Assembly: GCA_016703645.1 (NCBI GenBank)
Contig: JADJBR010000007.1
Coordinates: 1,426,001-1,490,000, forward strand
From: Zoogloea sp.
GTDB lineage: Bacteria; Pseudomonadota; Gammaproteobacteria; Burkholderiales; Rhodocyclaceae
DNA length: 64,000 nt
Direction of reading: 5' to 3'
This document shows positions 1 through 9,430 of the stretch, in pieces; the first letter of the stretch is position 1, and every line of letters starts with the position of its first letter. A program made the position numbers and the translations under genes. The notes beneath the pieces were generated by a model that worked only from the letters and a program-made list of their open reading frames with translations, did not search any database and had not been told where the DNA came from.

Positions 1-98
1 ACCACCTCCGGTTCGAAACCCTGCTCCCGGACAAGGGCGCAGGCGGCGCGGCTCTTGGAACAGCGGGCGTTATGGTAGATGCGGAGGGTTTCGCTCAT
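1..98 (-). CDS. arsC: ArsC/Spx-family reductase (arsenate reductase, glutaredoxin type), 5' part only
   Basis: Only the first 32 codons lie in the window; the rest runs off the left edge. The translation opens MSETLRIYHNARCSKSR, which matches the N-terminal strand and active-site loop of glutaredoxin-dependent arsenate reductases (usual form IYHNPRCSKSR), with the catalytic Cys at residue 13. The family reduces arsenate to arsenite, but several members (YffB/Spx-like) have other roles, so substrate is inferred. It lies downstream of rpoS on the same strand, 50 bp away. Confidence 0.75.
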   Translation of the reverse strand, partial: MSETLRIYHNARCSKSRAACALVREQGFEPEV

Positions 99-148
99 GA
101 CAATCGATTCGCGGAATTGAATGAAAGCGGCAGCGGCCGACACAACTA

Positions 149-1084
149 CTACAGCAGCACGTCCTTGGAGACCCCCCGCCGCTTGATGATGCGGCGTAGC
201 TGACCCAGGGCCTCGAGCTGGATCTGGCGTACCCGCTCCCGGGTAAGATCCAGACTGTCGGCAAGCTCCTCGAGCGTGCGCACCTCGCACTCATCAAGGC
301 CATAGCGGTGACGGATCACCAGCCGCTGTTTCTCGCTGAGCTGCCCTATCCAGTCGCGCACCAGGGTCTCCACCTCCAGATCCTGGATCTGGACATCCGG
401 TGTATCGGCCTCATCGTCGGCCAGGGACTCACCAATGGACAAGGACGGGTCAATGTCGAGCGGAGCATCGAGGGACGCGGTGTGCTCGTTGAGCGCCAGG
501 ATGGCCCGTACGTCCTCCACGGATCGATCAAGCCGCCGGGCCACCTCCTCCAGGGTCGTGTCACCGTTGCCCGCTGCCTCCAGCTGACGCTGGGCACGCA
601 GCACCTGATTCAGCTCCTTGACCACGTGCACCGGGAGGCGAATGGTCCGGGACTGGTTCATGATGGCCCGTTCGATGTTCTGACGGATCCACCAGGTGGC
701 GTAGGTGGAAAAGCGGAAGCCGCGCTCGGGATCGAACTTTTCGAGGGCGTGGATGAGTCCCAGATTGCCCTCCTCCACGAGGTCGAGCAGGGGAATGCCC
801 CGGTTGAGGTAATGCTTGGCGATATTGACGACCAGTCGCAGGTTGCGCTCGATCATGGTCTGGCGTGCTTCGAAGTCCCCCAGCCGGACCTGGCGAGACA
901 GGGCCAGTTCCTCTTCCGCAGTCAACAGCGGATTGGCCCCGATCTCATTGAGATACAACTGGGTGACATCGCCCAGGAAGTCGGTGTCCGGCGAAGCCGC
1001 CGGCACTTCGAGAAAAACCTCGACCTCCGGGGGCAAGTCCGGCTCGGGGTTTTCCAGTTCCTCAGGCGCTGCCGGATCGTACAT
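149..1084 (-). CDS. rpoS: RNA polymerase sigma factor RpoS (sigma-38)
   Basis: This 311-aa sigma-70 family protein directs RNA polymerase to stationary-phase and general-stress promoters. It has a short acidic N-terminus, region 1.2 at about residues 38-70 ([11 protein letters not shown]), the region 2 core with [18 protein letters not shown] and [14 protein letters not shown], region 3, and a region 4 helix-turn-helix ending in [10 protein letters not shown]. Its length is normal for RpoS and too short for RpoD. A GAGAGGA ribosome site precedes the ATG. The upstream nlpD gene on the same strand is the classical neighbour and often carries the main rpoS promoter, which supports the assignment over other sigma-70 group 2 factors. 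Confidence 0.96.
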   Translation of the reverse strand: MYDPAAPEELENPEPDLPPEVEVFLEVPAASPDTDFLGDVTQLYLNEIGANPLLTAEEELALSRQVRLGDFEARQTMIERNLRLVVNIAKHYLNRGIPLLDLVEEGNLGLIHALEKFDPERGFRFSTYATWWIRQNIERAIMNQSRTIRLPVHVVKELNQVLRAQRQLEAAGNGDTTLEEVARRLDRSVEDVRAILALNEHTASLDAPLDIDPSLSIGESLADDEADTPDVQIQDLEVETLVRDWIGQLSEKQRLVIRHRYGLDECEVRTLEELADSLDLTRERVRQIQLEALGQLRRIIKRRGVSKDVLL

Positions 1085-1243
1085 GGATTCCTCTCTGGAT
1101 CATGGGGCACAGCTTGGCCGGAATCATCATGTTCCGACTCGGTCCATCCCGACGCCCCTTCCATTACGGGTGGGGCAAGGATCGAACATCGTCTTTCCTG
1201 TCATCAACACAACCCCACCCCGCCCGTTACATCCAGGTCCAGG

Positions 1244-2251
1244 TCAGCGCGGGGGAAGGTACTTGCCCGGATCAACCGGCTTGCCCTGCCGGCGGATCTC
1301 AAAGTGCAACTTGGGGCGATCACTGTCCGTGTCGCCCAACTCGGCGATCTTCTGCCCCTTGTTCACCGCCTGCCCCTCCTTGACCAGCAAATTCTGGTTG
1401 TGGGCGTAGGCGCTGAGATAACTGTTGTCATGCTTGACGATCACGAGTTTGCCATAACCCCGAAGCCCCGTGCCGGCGTAAACAACCCGCCCCGATGCCG
1501 CGGCAAGAACCGGATCACCGGGCTTGCCCGCCAGATCCACGCCCTTGCTCGAGGTTTCATTGAAACCCGCAATGACCTTGCCGCCCGCAGGCCAAGCCCA
1601 TTCGATGGTTCCGTTGCCACCCGCCTTGCCCTCGTCCGGTCGGGCCTCGGGTTTGACTTCGACCTTGGGTTCGGCCTTGACCTCGGGCTTCACCTCCGGT
1701 TTGACCTCGGGTTTAGTCTCGGGCTTGGGGTCGACCTTGGCCACAACGACTGGGGCCTCGGGCTTCTGGGCCTGGGCCCACGCCTGCTCGGAGTAGGGCA
1801 CTTTGCCCCCTTTGGGCTCGCGTCGCACACCATCGGCCGCCACCGCAGGAGTCGCAGGCGCGGGGGTCGCCACGGAGCGCACCTCCACATTGGATGACGT
1901 GACCGGCCGTGTGACGGCAGCCGTTTCAGGCGGGCGTACCCTAAGCTCCTGGCCGACCTCGATCAGGTTGGGGTTTTCCAGTCCGCTCCAGGCCGCGATG
2001 TCCCGGTAATTCTGTCCATTGTCGAGGGCAATGCGGATCAGGGTGTCACCCGGCTTCACGATGTAGTAACCCGGGCGAGCTACCCGGGGCGGCGCAACGG
2101 GTACCTCGGGTTTGTCCACAGCCGCAGCCGGAGGACGAACCCGTTCAGCCACCGGCGCCGGCGATTTGGTGGCACACCCGCTCACACCAAGGGCAACAAC
2201 AAGCAAACAAAAGGAAAAACGCGACAACTTCATGCTTTCAGAGAACTTCAT
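1244..2251 (-). CDS. nlpD: NlpD-like lipoprotein with LysM and degenerate M23 (LytM) domain
   Basis: The 335-aa product has a lipoprotein signal ending in LGVSGC, a LysM peptidoglycan-binding domain at about residues 60-107 ([18 protein letters not shown]), a Pro/Lys/Glu-rich linker with repeated KPEVKPEV units, and a C-terminal M23 domain. The M23 metal ligands are incomplete: the usual HxxxD reads SSKGVDLAG and the usual HxH reads PKLHF. It is therefore probably an amidase activator like E. coli NlpD (partner AmiC) rather than an enzyme. The start codon overlaps the pcm stop (ATGA). A second in-frame Met six codons later would shorten the signal peptide and is also possible. Confidence 0.9.
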   Translation of the reverse strand: MKFSESMKLSRFSFCLLVVALGVSGCATKSPAPVAERVRPPAAAVDKPEVPVAPPRVARPGYYIVKPGDTLIRIALDNGQNYRDIAAWSGLENPNLIEVGQELRVRPPETAAVTRPVTSSNVEVRSVATPAPATPAVAADGVRREPKGGKVPYSEQAWAQAQKPEAPVVVAKVDPKPETKPEVKPEVKPEVKAEPKVEVKPEARPDEGKAGGNGTIEWAWPAGGKVIAGFNETSSKGVDLAGKPGDPVLAAASGRVVYAGTGLRGYGKLVIVKHDNSYLSAYAHNQNLLVKEGQAVNKGQKIAELGDTDSDRPKLHFEIRRQGKPVDPGKYLPPR

Positions 2252-2907
2252 TCGATGCCGGGCAGCAGGGGCACAAAGCGCACTGCACTGAGGCGTGTTT
2301 CTCGGATTCCGCGCACCGTGCGCTCGATCAATACCAAGCTCTGTTCGGCAGCCCCCACAGGCAGGATCAGGCGCCCACCTTCGGACAACTGGTCCACCAG
2401 GGCCTGGGGCACCTTGGGCGCTGCAGCCGCGACGATGATCGTGTCGTAGGGCGCAGCTTCGCGAAGCCCGAGGCTGCCATCGGCATGTTTCAGGCGCACA
2501 TTGGGCAAGCGCAGATGGCGCAGATTGTTGCGCGCCCGATCAAGCAGAGGCCGCAGCCGCTCAACCGAATAGACCTCCGTGGCCACGTGGGACAAGACAG
2601 CCGCCTGGTAACCACAACCCGTGCCCACCTCCAGGGTCTTGCCGAGCTCACGGCCGGCCCGCAGGATCTCGATCATTCTCGCCACCACGAAGGGTTGGGA
2701 GATGGTCTGCTGCAGACCCAGCGGCAAAGCCGTGTCCTCGTAGGCACGGGAGGCCAGTGCCTCCTCCACGAAGAGATGACGCGGCACCGCCATCATGGCT
2801 GCCAGCACCCGTTCGTCCCGCACCCCCTGCTCGCGCAGGCGCTCAATCATCCGTGTACGGGCGCGCTGGGCGGTCTGCAGTGCGGCCCGCAAGACCTCGC
2901 TGCTCAT
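2248..2907 (-). CDS. pcm: Protein-L-isoaspartate O-methyltransferase
   Basis: The 219-aa enzyme uses S-adenosylmethionine to methylate isoaspartyl residues in aged proteins and start their repair. The sequence shows the family N-terminus ([19 protein letters not shown]), the VPRHLFV block, the [11 protein letters not shown] block and the SAM-binding loop [14 protein letters not shown]. It overlaps surE upstream and nlpD downstream by 4 bp each (ATGA), so surE-pcm-nlpD is one translationally coupled unit leading to rpoS, the order known from many gammaproteobacteria and betaproteobacteria. Confidence 0.96.
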   Translation of the reverse strand: MSSEVLRAALQTAQRARTRMIERLREQGVRDERVLAAMMAVPRHLFVEEALASRAYEDTALPLGLQQTISQPFVVARMIEILRAGRELGKTLEVGTGCGYQAAVLSHVATEVYSVERLRPLLDRARNNLRHLRLPNVRLKHADGSLGLREAAPYDTIIVAAAAPKVPQALVDQLSEGGRLILPVGAAEQSLVLIERTVRGIRETRLSAVRFVPLLPGIE

Positions 2908-3647
2908 TTGCCGAGCCAGTCCCGGACGGTGGCGATCTGGCCCTGGTGGGTCAGATCGATCTGCAGGGGGGTGATGGAAGCATAGCCATTGGCAACGGCA
3001 TGGAAATCGGTGCCCTCACCGGCATCCTGGGCCGCCCCTGCCGCACCGACCCAATACACGGTCTCGTTGCGCGGCGTGACAGACTTGATGGTCGGCTCGG
3101 CCTTGTGGCGCTTACCCAGGCGCGTCACCTGGATGCCCTTGATCTGATCAAAGGGCAGATCCGGCACATTCACGTTGAGCAGGGTCGGCACCTTGACCGG
3201 GTCGCGCTGGAAACGCTCCACCAGTTCCCGGGCAATCTGCGCCGCACCGGAAAAATCGGAAGCCCCCTTGGCCACCAAGGAGATGGCAATGGCCGGCACG
3301 CCCAGCAGGAAGCCCTCGGTGGCAGCCGCCACGGTACCCGAATAGATGGTGTCGTCGCCCATGTTGGCGCCGTGATTGATACCCGAAACCACCATATCCG
3401 GCAATTCGTCGAGCATGCCGGTGACCGCCAGATGCACGCAGTCGGTCGGCGTGCCATTGACGTAATGGAAGCCATTGGCCGCCTTGCGCAGGGACAGGGG
3501 GCGATCAAGCGTGAGGGAGTTGCTGGCGCCGCTGCGATCCCGCTCGGGCGCCACGACAGTCACCTTCCCGATTTCAGAGAGCGCGGCCGCAAGGGCTTGA
3601 AGGCCAGGGGCAAAATAACCGTCGTCATTGCTCAGCAGAATACGCAT
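2904..3647 (-). CDS. surE: 5'/3'-nucleotidase SurE
   Basis: The 247-aa protein opens with [19 protein letters not shown], the SurE signature carrying the metal-binding Asp pair, followed by [25 protein letters not shown] and [13 protein letters not shown], all characteristic. SurE dephosphorylates nucleoside 5'- and 3'-monophosphates and is tied to stationary-phase survival. It is the first gene of the surE-pcm-nlpD run; its promoter should lie in the 275-bp region before msrP, which is transcribed the other way. Confidence 0.96.
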   Translation of the reverse strand: MRILLSNDDGYFAPGLQALAAALSEIGKVTVVAPERDRSGASNSLTLDRPLSLRKAANGFHYVNGTPTDCVHLAVTGMLDELPDMVVSGINHGANMGDDTIYSGTVAAATEGFLLGVPAIAISLVAKGASDFSGAAQIARELVERFQRDPVKVPTLLNVNVPDLPFDQIKGIQVTRLGKRHKAEPTIKSVTPRNETVYWVGAAGAAQDAGEGTDFHAVANGYASITPLQIDLTHQGQIATVRDWLGK

Positions 3648-3921
3648 GGGGACCGGGATCAGGCTTTCTGGCGTTGGAGTCGGACTTGAGGGATCGGCAC
3701 GCCGGAACGGCGGTGGCCCGAACTACGAGCGGCACTGTTGGAACCCCGATTGGGCCTCGAGTTTAGCAGACTCGGCTTCGCACCTGCTAGGCGCTCGCCA
3801 CGGCGTGGGCCGACGAACCAAAGGCTGCAAAAAAGGTCTCCTGCGAAAGTTTGTTGCCGACACCTGTAATCATCGCCCTCCAGCCACGTCTACCAGACAG
3901 TTCCTTTCCGGTATGCCCATC
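3648..3921. other. Intergenic region between divergent surE and msrP
   Basis: About 270 bp without a supported gene. It must contain the promoters of surE (minus) and msrPQ (plus). I could not identify convincing promoter hexamers, hairpins or operators. Confidence 0.4.
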
Positions 3922-4854
3922 ATGCTGCTTCGCCGCCCCGACGACATCCTGCCTTCCGAGATCACGCCGCCCGGCGTCTATGAGGATCGGCGCCGCTTCA
4001 TTGCCATGGCCGGCAGCATCGCCCTGGCAGGGGCCCTGCCCGCCGGCAAGGCCCGCGCGACGACCCCATCGCCCCTCGGCCCAATCGTGAAAAGCCCCCT
4101 GAGCACGGTCGAGAGCCAGACCGCCTACAAGGCAATCACCACCTACAACAACTTCTACGAGTTGGGGACCGACAAGGGAGATCCGGCCCTTAACACCCAC
4201 AAACTCAAGCCAACACCCTGGGCAGTACGCATCGAAGGACTGGTCAACAAACCACGCACATTTGGTATTGATGAGATCCTCAAGCTTGCACCGCTGGAGG
4301 AACGCATTTACCGCATGCGCTGTGTGGAAGGCTGGTCCATGGTCATTCCCTGGGTCGGCATCCCCCTGGCCACCCTGCTCAAGCTGGCCGACCCCCAGGG
4401 CAGCGCGCGCTTCGTGGAGTTCATCTCCCACTACGACAAGGCCACCATGACTCGTGGTGTCCTGGACTGGCCCTACAACGAGGCCCTGCGCCTGGACGAA
4501 GCCCGCCACCCCCTCACCCTGCTGGCCGTCGGCCTTTACGGCGAGGTGCTGCCCATCCAGAATGGCGCACCGGTGCGGCTGGTCGTGCCCTGGAAGTACG
4601 GCTTCAAGAGCGGCAAGTCCATCGTGGCCATCCGCCTCACCGAGAAGCAGCCGGTCACCGCCTGGATGAAGGCCGGACCATCGGAATACGGCTTCTACTC
4701 CAACGTAAACCCCGACGTGGATCACCCCCGCTGGAGTCAGGCCACCGAAAGACGCATCGGCGAGTTCTCGAAACGCAAGACCCTGATGTTCAACGGCTAC
4801 GCCGATCAGGTGGCTTCCCTCTACACCGGCATGGATCTACGCCGCAATTTCTGA
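3922..4854 (+). CDS. msrP: Protein-methionine-sulfoxide reductase catalytic subunit MsrP (YedY)
   Basis: MsrP is a periplasmic molybdenum-cofactor enzyme that reduces methionine sulfoxide in envelope proteins using electrons from MsrQ. The 310-aa product has an N-terminal twin-arginine motif ([11 protein letters not shown]), a hydrophobic stretch ending near KARA, the YNNFYEFG-type block (here YNNFYELG), and [10 protein letters not shown] with the Mo-ligand Cys, then [13 protein letters not shown] and [11 protein letters not shown] near the C-terminus. I chose the ATG giving [16 protein letters not shown] because this matches the family N-terminus; an ATG three codons upstream (3913) is possible. 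msrQ follows after 12 bp. Confidence 0.95.
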   Translation: MLLRRPDDILPSEITPPGVYEDRRRFIAMAGSIALAGALPAGKARATTPSPLGPIVKSPLSTVESQTAYKAITTYNNFYELGTDKGDPALNTHKLKPTPWAVRIEGLVNKPRTFGIDEILKLAPLEERIYRMRCVEGWSMVIPWVGIPLATLLKLADPQGSARFVEFISHYDKATMTRGVLDWPYNEALRLDEARHPLTLLAVGLYGEVLPIQNGAPVRLVVPWKYGFKSGKSIVAIRLTEKQPVTAWMKAGPSEYGFYSNVNPDVDHPRWSQATERRIGEFSKRKTLMFNGYADQVASLYTGMDLRRNF

Positions 4855-4866
4855 CCCAAAACCAAC

Positions 4867-5538
4867 ATGACACCCGGCAAGACCAGCCTCGCCGCCATCA
4901 AGGCCGCCCTCTTCCTGCTCTGTCTGACGCCCGCCTTCCTGCTGTGGCGTGGCCTGGAAATGGACAGCCTTGGGGCCAACCCCATTGAAGCCCTCACCCG
5001 CAGCACCGGCGAATGGACCCTGCGCTTCCTGCTCATCACCCTCATGGTGACACCCCTGCGCAAGCTCACCGGCTGGCACTGGATCCTGCGCCTGCGCCGC
5101 ATGCTCGGCCTGTTCGCCTTTGCCTACGGCACAGCCCATCTGACCACCTATGTGTGGCTGGACCAGTTCTTTGATTGGGAAGCCATTGCCCGGGACATCC
5201 TGAAACGCCCCTTCATCACCATCGGCTTCGTTGCGCTGGTGTTGATGGCCCCCCTCGCCGCCACCTCCAGCAATTTCGCCATCCGCCGGCTCGGCGGGCG
5301 TCGTTGGCAGGCCCTTCACCGCGCGATCTATCCGATCGTGCTGCTCGGCTGCGTGCATTTCTGGTGGCTGGTCAAGAAGGACATCACCTGGCCGCTGATC
5401 TACACGGTGATCGCCATCGCCCTGCTCGGCCTCCGTGCCTGGTGGCGGGAGCAGGAACGGCGCAAGCAACTGGCTGGTGGTTATCTGCCGCAACAGCCGC
5501 AATACCAGGGCAAGGTCATCAAGATCTTCGCCCGGTGA
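4867..5538 (+). CDS. msrQ: Heme-binding membrane subunit MsrQ (YedZ)
   Basis: The 223-aa polytopic membrane protein matches the b-type heme subunit that passes electrons from the respiratory chain to MsrP. It shows about six hydrophobic helices and family blocks TRSTGEWTLRFLLITL, RRMLGLFAFAYGTAHLTTYVWLD and LHRAIYPIVLLGCVHFWW, which contain the histidines expected to hold heme. It is 12 bp downstream of msrP and certainly cotranscribed. Confidence 0.94.
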   Translation: MTPGKTSLAAIKAALFLLCLTPAFLLWRGLEMDSLGANPIEALTRSTGEWTLRFLLITLMVTPLRKLTGWHWILRLRRMLGLFAFAYGTAHLTTYVWLDQFFDWEAIARDILKRPFITIGFVALVLMAPLAATSSNFAIRRLGGRRWQALHRAIYPIVLLGCVHFWWLVKKDITWPLIYTVIAIALLGLRAWWREQERRKQLAGGYLPQQPQYQGKVIKIFAR

Positions 5539-5553
5539 TCTCGACAACCCCGA

Positions 5554-6141
5554 TCAGGCCTTTACCCGGATGGCCGACTTGGGCCGGAAGGCCTTGACCA
5601 CCGCGTCGTGGGTCTCGATGTAAGGCCCGCCAATGAGATCGATGCAGTAGGGTACGGCAGCAAAGATGCCGGGCACCTTCTGCACGCCGTCCGCGTCCTT
5701 CAGACCCTCCAGGGTCTCGGCAATGGCCTTCGGCTGACCGGGGAGGTTGAGGATCAGGGACTGGCCGCGGATCACCCCCACCTGTCGGGAGAGGATCGCG
5801 GTGGGCACGAAAGCCAGGCTGATCTGGCGCATCTGCTCGCCAAAGCCCGGCATCACCTTGTGGGCCACGGCCAGGGTGGCCTCCGGTGTCACATCCCGTG
5901 GCGCAGGCCCGGTACCGCCGGTGGTGAGCACCAGATGGCAGCCCGCCACGTCGCAGAGCTCGATCAAAGTCGCCTCGATGGCAGCCTGCTCATCGGGAAT
6001 GAGGCGGGTCTCCATCTGCCAGGGTGAGCTCAGGGCCTTGCCAAACCAGGCCTCCAGGGCCGGGATTCCCTTGTCTTCATAGACCCCCGCCGAGGCCCGG
6101 TCACTGATGGACAGCAGACCGATCTTCAACACCTCACTCAT
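5554..6141 (-). CDS. mogA: Molybdopterin adenylyltransferase
   Basis: The 195-aa protein belongs to the MogA/MoaB family, which adenylates molybdopterin before molybdenum insertion. Motifs: IGLLSISDRASAGVYEDKG at the N-terminus, LTTGGTGPAPRDVTPEAT (the TTGGTG substrate loop) and LNLPGQPKAIAETLEG near the C-terminus. It converges on msrQ, so a molybdenum-cofactor gene sits beside a molybdoenzyme. The start overlaps the upstream darP stop by 4 bp (ATGA). Confidence 0.92.
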   Translation of the reverse strand: MSEVLKIGLLSISDRASAGVYEDKGIPALEAWFGKALSSPWQMETRLIPDEQAAIEATLIELCDVAGCHLVLTTGGTGPAPRDVTPEATLAVAHKVMPGFGEQMRQISLAFVPTAILSRQVGVIRGQSLILNLPGQPKAIAETLEGLKDADGVQKVPGIFAAVPYCIDLIGGPYIETHDAVVKAFRPKSAIRVKA

Positions 6142-6698
6142 TCCTCGTCTCCAAGATCCTCGTCGAAGGCATCGGCTCCGGTCTCCGAGCGGCCTTCCTC
6201 CAGTTCGCGCAGCACCCGGAAAAGTTCGCGAAAAGCGCGCGGGGGGCGGCTCTGCTCCTTTTCCTTGATCGCGTTGCGACGCAGTACCCGCAGTTGCTGC
6301 AGGTCGGCACCGGGATAGGTCTCGGCGATGTCGTGGAGGGTCTTTTCGTCCTCGAGCAGCCTGGTGCGCAGACCTTCAAGCCGGTGCATCTTCGCCGTCT
6401 CGGTGGCAGACACACCCTTGAAGGCATCGAGGGCCGCGCGGATCGGCTCCGGATCCACGTTGCGCATCAGCTTGCCGATGAACTGCAGCTGACGTCGGCG
6501 GGCCTCGTGGGAGGTGAAGCGCTGGTAATCCTTGACCGCATCACGCAGGTCTTCGTCAATGGGTACCTTTGCAAGACGCTCCTTGCCCAGTTCGGCCAGC
6601 TCGCGGCCGAGATCCTGCAGGGCCGTGCTCTCGCGCTTGAGCGCGGACTTGCTGGGGCCGGTGTATTCTTCGTCTTCGTGGTATTTGTGCTTGGCCAT
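6138..6698 (-). CDS. darP: DarP/YjgA (DUF615) 50S ribosomal subunit assembly-associated protein
   Basis: The 186-aa highly charged helical protein matches the DUF615 family (E. coli YjgA/DarP), which associates with late 50S precursors. Recognisable blocks are SKSALKRESTALQDLGRELAEL, the RHEARRRQLQ-like segment (here SHEARRRQLQFIGKLMRNVD) and the LRVLRRNAIKEKEQSRPPRAFRELFR-type C-terminus. It is coupled to mogA by a 4-bp overlap and transcribed divergently from pmbA. Confidence 0.9.
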   Translation of the reverse strand: MAKHKYHEDEEYTGPSKSALKRESTALQDLGRELAELGKERLAKVPIDEDLRDAVKDYQRFTSHEARRRQLQFIGKLMRNVDPEPIRAALDAFKGVSATETAKMHRLEGLRTRLLEDEKTLHDIAETYPGADLQQLRVLRRNAIKEKEQSRPPRAFRELFRVLRELEEGRSETGADAFDEDLGDEE

Positions 6699-6766
6699 CG
6701 GGGGGCGGGAAGTGCTCTGTAAGGGTAAGATTATATCCTTTAGCCTCTGCCCCCATTCGCAAAGCC

Positions 6767-8107
6767 ATGGCCGACAACCGTTTCAGCTTCAGTCAGGACA
6801 CTCTCAAGACCATTGCCGAGGATATCCTCAAGTTCGCCCGCAAGCGCGGTGCAACGGCCTGCGAGGTGGATATCTCCGAAGGCTTCGGCCAGTCGGTCAG
6901 CGTCCGCCGGGATGAAGTGGACACCATCGAATACAACCGCGACAAGGGCGTCGGCGTCACCATCTACGACGGCCAGAAGCGCGGCTATGCCAGCACCTCC
7001 GACTTCTCGAAGAGTGCCCTCAAGGCCACGGTGGATGCGGCCATCTCGATTGCCCGTTTCACCGCCCCCGACCCGGCTGCCGGCCTTCCTGAAGAAGCCC
7101 TGCTGGCCCGGAGTTTCCCCGATTTCGATCTGTACCACCCCTGGAAACTCTCGACGGAGGAGGCCATCGAACTGGCCCGATGCAGCGAGCGCGCGGCCTT
7201 TGCCGTAAGCCCCGAAATCCGCAATTCGGATGGTGCCGCCGTCTCCATGCAGGAGGCCCACTTCATCTCGGCCAACAGCCTCGGCTTCATGGGTGGCTAC
7301 GCCAGCTCCCGCCACGCCCTGTCATGCTCCGTCATTGCCGGCGAAGGCGATGACATGCAGCGCGACGACTGGTACACCTCCAAGCGCGACCCGGCCGAAC
7401 TCGCCGACGCGGAAGAAATCGGCACCTTCGCCGCCCGCCGCGCCCTCGCCCGCCTGGGTGCCCGCCAGATCCCCACCTGCGAGGTACCGGTGCTCTTCGA
7501 AGCGCCCCTCGCAGCCGGCCTGATCGGCGCCTTCGTGCATGCGGTGAGCGGCGGCGCCCTCTACCGCAAGTCCAGCTTCCTGCTAGACAGCCTGGGCAAG
7601 GCGGTGTTCCGCCCCCACATCCAGATCTCCGAACGCCCCCACCTGGCCAAGGCCTTCGCCAGCAGCCCCTTCGACGATGATGGCGTGGCCACCCACGACC
7701 GTGAAGTCATCATTGACGGTGTGCTGCAGGGCTATTTCCTGAGCACCTATTCGGCCCGCAAACTGGGCATGCAGACCACCGCCAATGCCGGTGGCAGCCA
7801 CAATCTGCTGGTCAAGCCGGGCCAGTACGACCTGGACGGCCTCATCAAGCAGATGGACCGGGGTCTGCTGGTCACCGAACTGCTCGGTCACGGTGTCAAC
7901 TACGTCACTGGTGACTACTCCCGGGGTGCCGCCGGCTTCTGGATCGAGAACGGCCGGATCCAGTACCCGGTGCACGAGATCACCATCGCCGGCAATCTCA
8001 AGGACATGCTGATGGGCATCCAGGAGATCGGCTCCGACGTACTGGTGCGTGGCTCCAAGCACTGCGGGTCCATCCTCGTTGACCGCATGACCGTGGCCGG
8101 CGCCTGA
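6767..8107 (+). CDS. pmbA: Metalloprotease PmbA (TldE)
   Basis: The 446-aa protein matches the TldE half of the TldD/TldE protease, which processes microcins such as microcin B17 and degrades CcdA. Seen features are the N-terminal half with RDEVDTIEYNRDKGVGVTIY and the C-terminal GASGGG-free TldE blocks such as GHGVNYVTGDYSRGAAGFWIENG and HEITIAGNLKDML. Length is close to E. coli PmbA (450 aa). The TldD partner, which carries the catalytic HExxxH, is not in the window; this is usual because the two genes are commonly unlinked. Confidence 0.93.
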   Translation: MADNRFSFSQDTLKTIAEDILKFARKRGATACEVDISEGFGQSVSVRRDEVDTIEYNRDKGVGVTIYDGQKRGYASTSDFSKSALKATVDAAISIARFTAPDPAAGLPEEALLARSFPDFDLYHPWKLSTEEAIELARCSERAAFAVSPEIRNSDGAAVSMQEAHFISANSLGFMGGYASSRHALSCSVIAGEGDDMQRDDWYTSKRDPAELADAEEIGTFAARRALARLGARQIPTCEVPVLFEAPLAAGLIGAFVHAVSGGALYRKSSFLLDSLGKAVFRPHIQISERPHLAKAFASSPFDDDGVATHDREVIIDGVLQGYFLSTYSARKLGMQTTANAGGSHNLLVKPGQYDLDGLIKQMDRGLLVTELLGHGVNYVTGDYSRGAAGFWIENGRIQYPVHEITIAGNLKDMLMGIQEIGSDVLVRGSKHCGSILVDRMTVAGA

Positions 8108-8168
8108 CCCGGCCCGCACTCATCCTCGCTTCACCCTCCGTCCGCAAAGAGAAAGAAAAGGAAGGAAC

Positions 8169-9266
8169 ATGGAACGGCGTCGCTTCATGAAACAGGCCAC
8201 GGCCGGCATTGCTGCCGGCGCCCTGGTCGCCCCGGCCCTTGCGGCCGACCTCCCCACCATCAAATGGCGTCTGGCCTCGGGTTTTCCCAAGACCCTGGAT
8301 GCCATCTACGGTGCCACCGAGACAGTCGCCCGCCGCGTCGCCGCGGCCACCGGCGGCAAGTTCCAGATCAGCCTGTTTGCTGCCGGCGAGATCGTCCCCA
8401 CCCCCGGCGTCCTGGACGCCGTCAAGGATGGCACGGTCGAGATGGGGCACGCCGCCTCGTATTGGTACATCGGCAAGGATCCTGCCCTGGCCTTCGACAC
8501 CGCCCTGCCCTTTGGTCTGAACAGCCGCCAGCAAACTGCCTGGATGTTCGACGGCGGCGGCATGGAACTGATGCGCGAGTTCTTCAAGGACTACAACATC
8601 ATCAACATCCCCTGTGGCAACACCGGCACCCAGATGGGTGGCTGGTTCCGCAAGGAGATCAAGGGGCCCGATGACCTGAAGGGCCTCAAGTTCCGCGTCG
8701 GCGGATTTGCGGGGCAGGTGCTGGCCCGCATGGGTGTGGTGCCCCAGCAGATCCCCCCGGCAGACATCTACCCGGCCCTCGAGAAGGGCACCATCGACGC
8801 TACCGAGTGGATCGGCCCCTACGACGACCAGAAACTCGGCTTCAACCGCGTCGCCAAGTACTACTACTACCCGGGCTGGTGGGAAGGCGGGCCGCAGCTG
8901 ACGATCTACGTGAATGCGAAACACTGGGCCTCGCTGCCCAAGGAATACCAGACCATCCTCGAAGATGCCTGCGCCTACGCCCACGCCGAAATGCAGGCAG
9001 CCTACGATGCCAAGAACCCGACCGCCCTCAAGCAACTGATTGGCTCCGGCACCCAGCTACGCCCCTTCCGCCACGAGATCATGGCGGCGGGCTACAAGAT
9101 CGCGATGGAGCTCTACGAGGAAACTGCAGCCAAGAACCCCAAGTTCAAGAAGATCTACGAGCCCTGGAAGAAATTCCGCGATGACCAGCTCCAGTGGTTT
9201 GCCGTGGCCGAGAACCGCTTCGACAACTTCATGCAGGCCGCCCGCACCGGCAAGGGTCGCAAGTAG
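8169..9266 (+). CDS. TRAP transporter solute-binding protein (DctP/TakP family), copy 1
   Basis: The 365-aa periplasmic binding protein starts with a twin-arginine-like signal (MERRRFMKQATAGIAAGAL, cut after ALA) and continues with IKWRLASGFPKTLDAIYGA. It closely resembles the 2-oxo acid binding protein TakP of Rhodobacter, including GNTGTQMGGWFRKEI, VGGFAGQVLARMGVVPQQI, DIYPALEKGTIDATEWIGPYD and YYYYPGWWEGGP. The likely ligand is a 2-oxo acid or similar carboxylate, by inference. No DctQ/DctM membrane genes are adjacent. A good ribosome site (AAGGAA) precedes the ATG. Confidence 0.9.
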   Translation: MERRRFMKQATAGIAAGALVAPALAADLPTIKWRLASGFPKTLDAIYGATETVARRVAAATGGKFQISLFAAGEIVPTPGVLDAVKDGTVEMGHAASYWYIGKDPALAFDTALPFGLNSRQQTAWMFDGGGMELMREFFKDYNIINIPCGNTGTQMGGWFRKEIKGPDDLKGLKFRVGGFAGQVLARMGVVPQQIPPADIYPALEKGTIDATEWIGPYDDQKLGFNRVAKYYYYPGWWEGGPQLTIYVNAKHWASLPKEYQTILEDACAYAHAEMQAAYDAKNPTALKQLIGSGTQLRPFRHEIMAAGYKIAMELYEETAAKNPKFKKIYEPWKKFRDDQLQWFAVAENRFDNFMQAARTGKGRK

Positions 9267-9288
9267 CCACAGCCCTTCGGGACGCCAT

Positions 9289-9310
9289 GGGGGCGGCTCA
9301 GGCCGCCCCC
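9289..9310 (+). repeat. GC-rich hairpin between the two TRAP binding-protein genes
   Basis: A perfect 9-bp inverted repeat (GGGGGCGGC at 9289-9297 and GCCGCCCCC at 9302-9310, loop TCAG) lies 23 bp after the first gene. There is no T-run, so it is more likely an mRNA-stabilising or partial-attenuation hairpin than a full terminator. Confidence 0.5.
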
Positions 9311-9430
9311 AGCACATCGGGCCTTAGAGCCCGTTTGCGCAAGGCAGCATAGGGTTTTCCTGACTGTCCGGGGTCGGGAGGCTCATGAATAATCGTCCCA
9401 CCTTTCGTAGCGATTCCCAGAGGAGACAAA

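Noticed and set aside
308-1897. Long open frame opposite rpoS and nlpD
   Set aside because: It is a mirror of GC-rich coding on the other strand and shows no family features.
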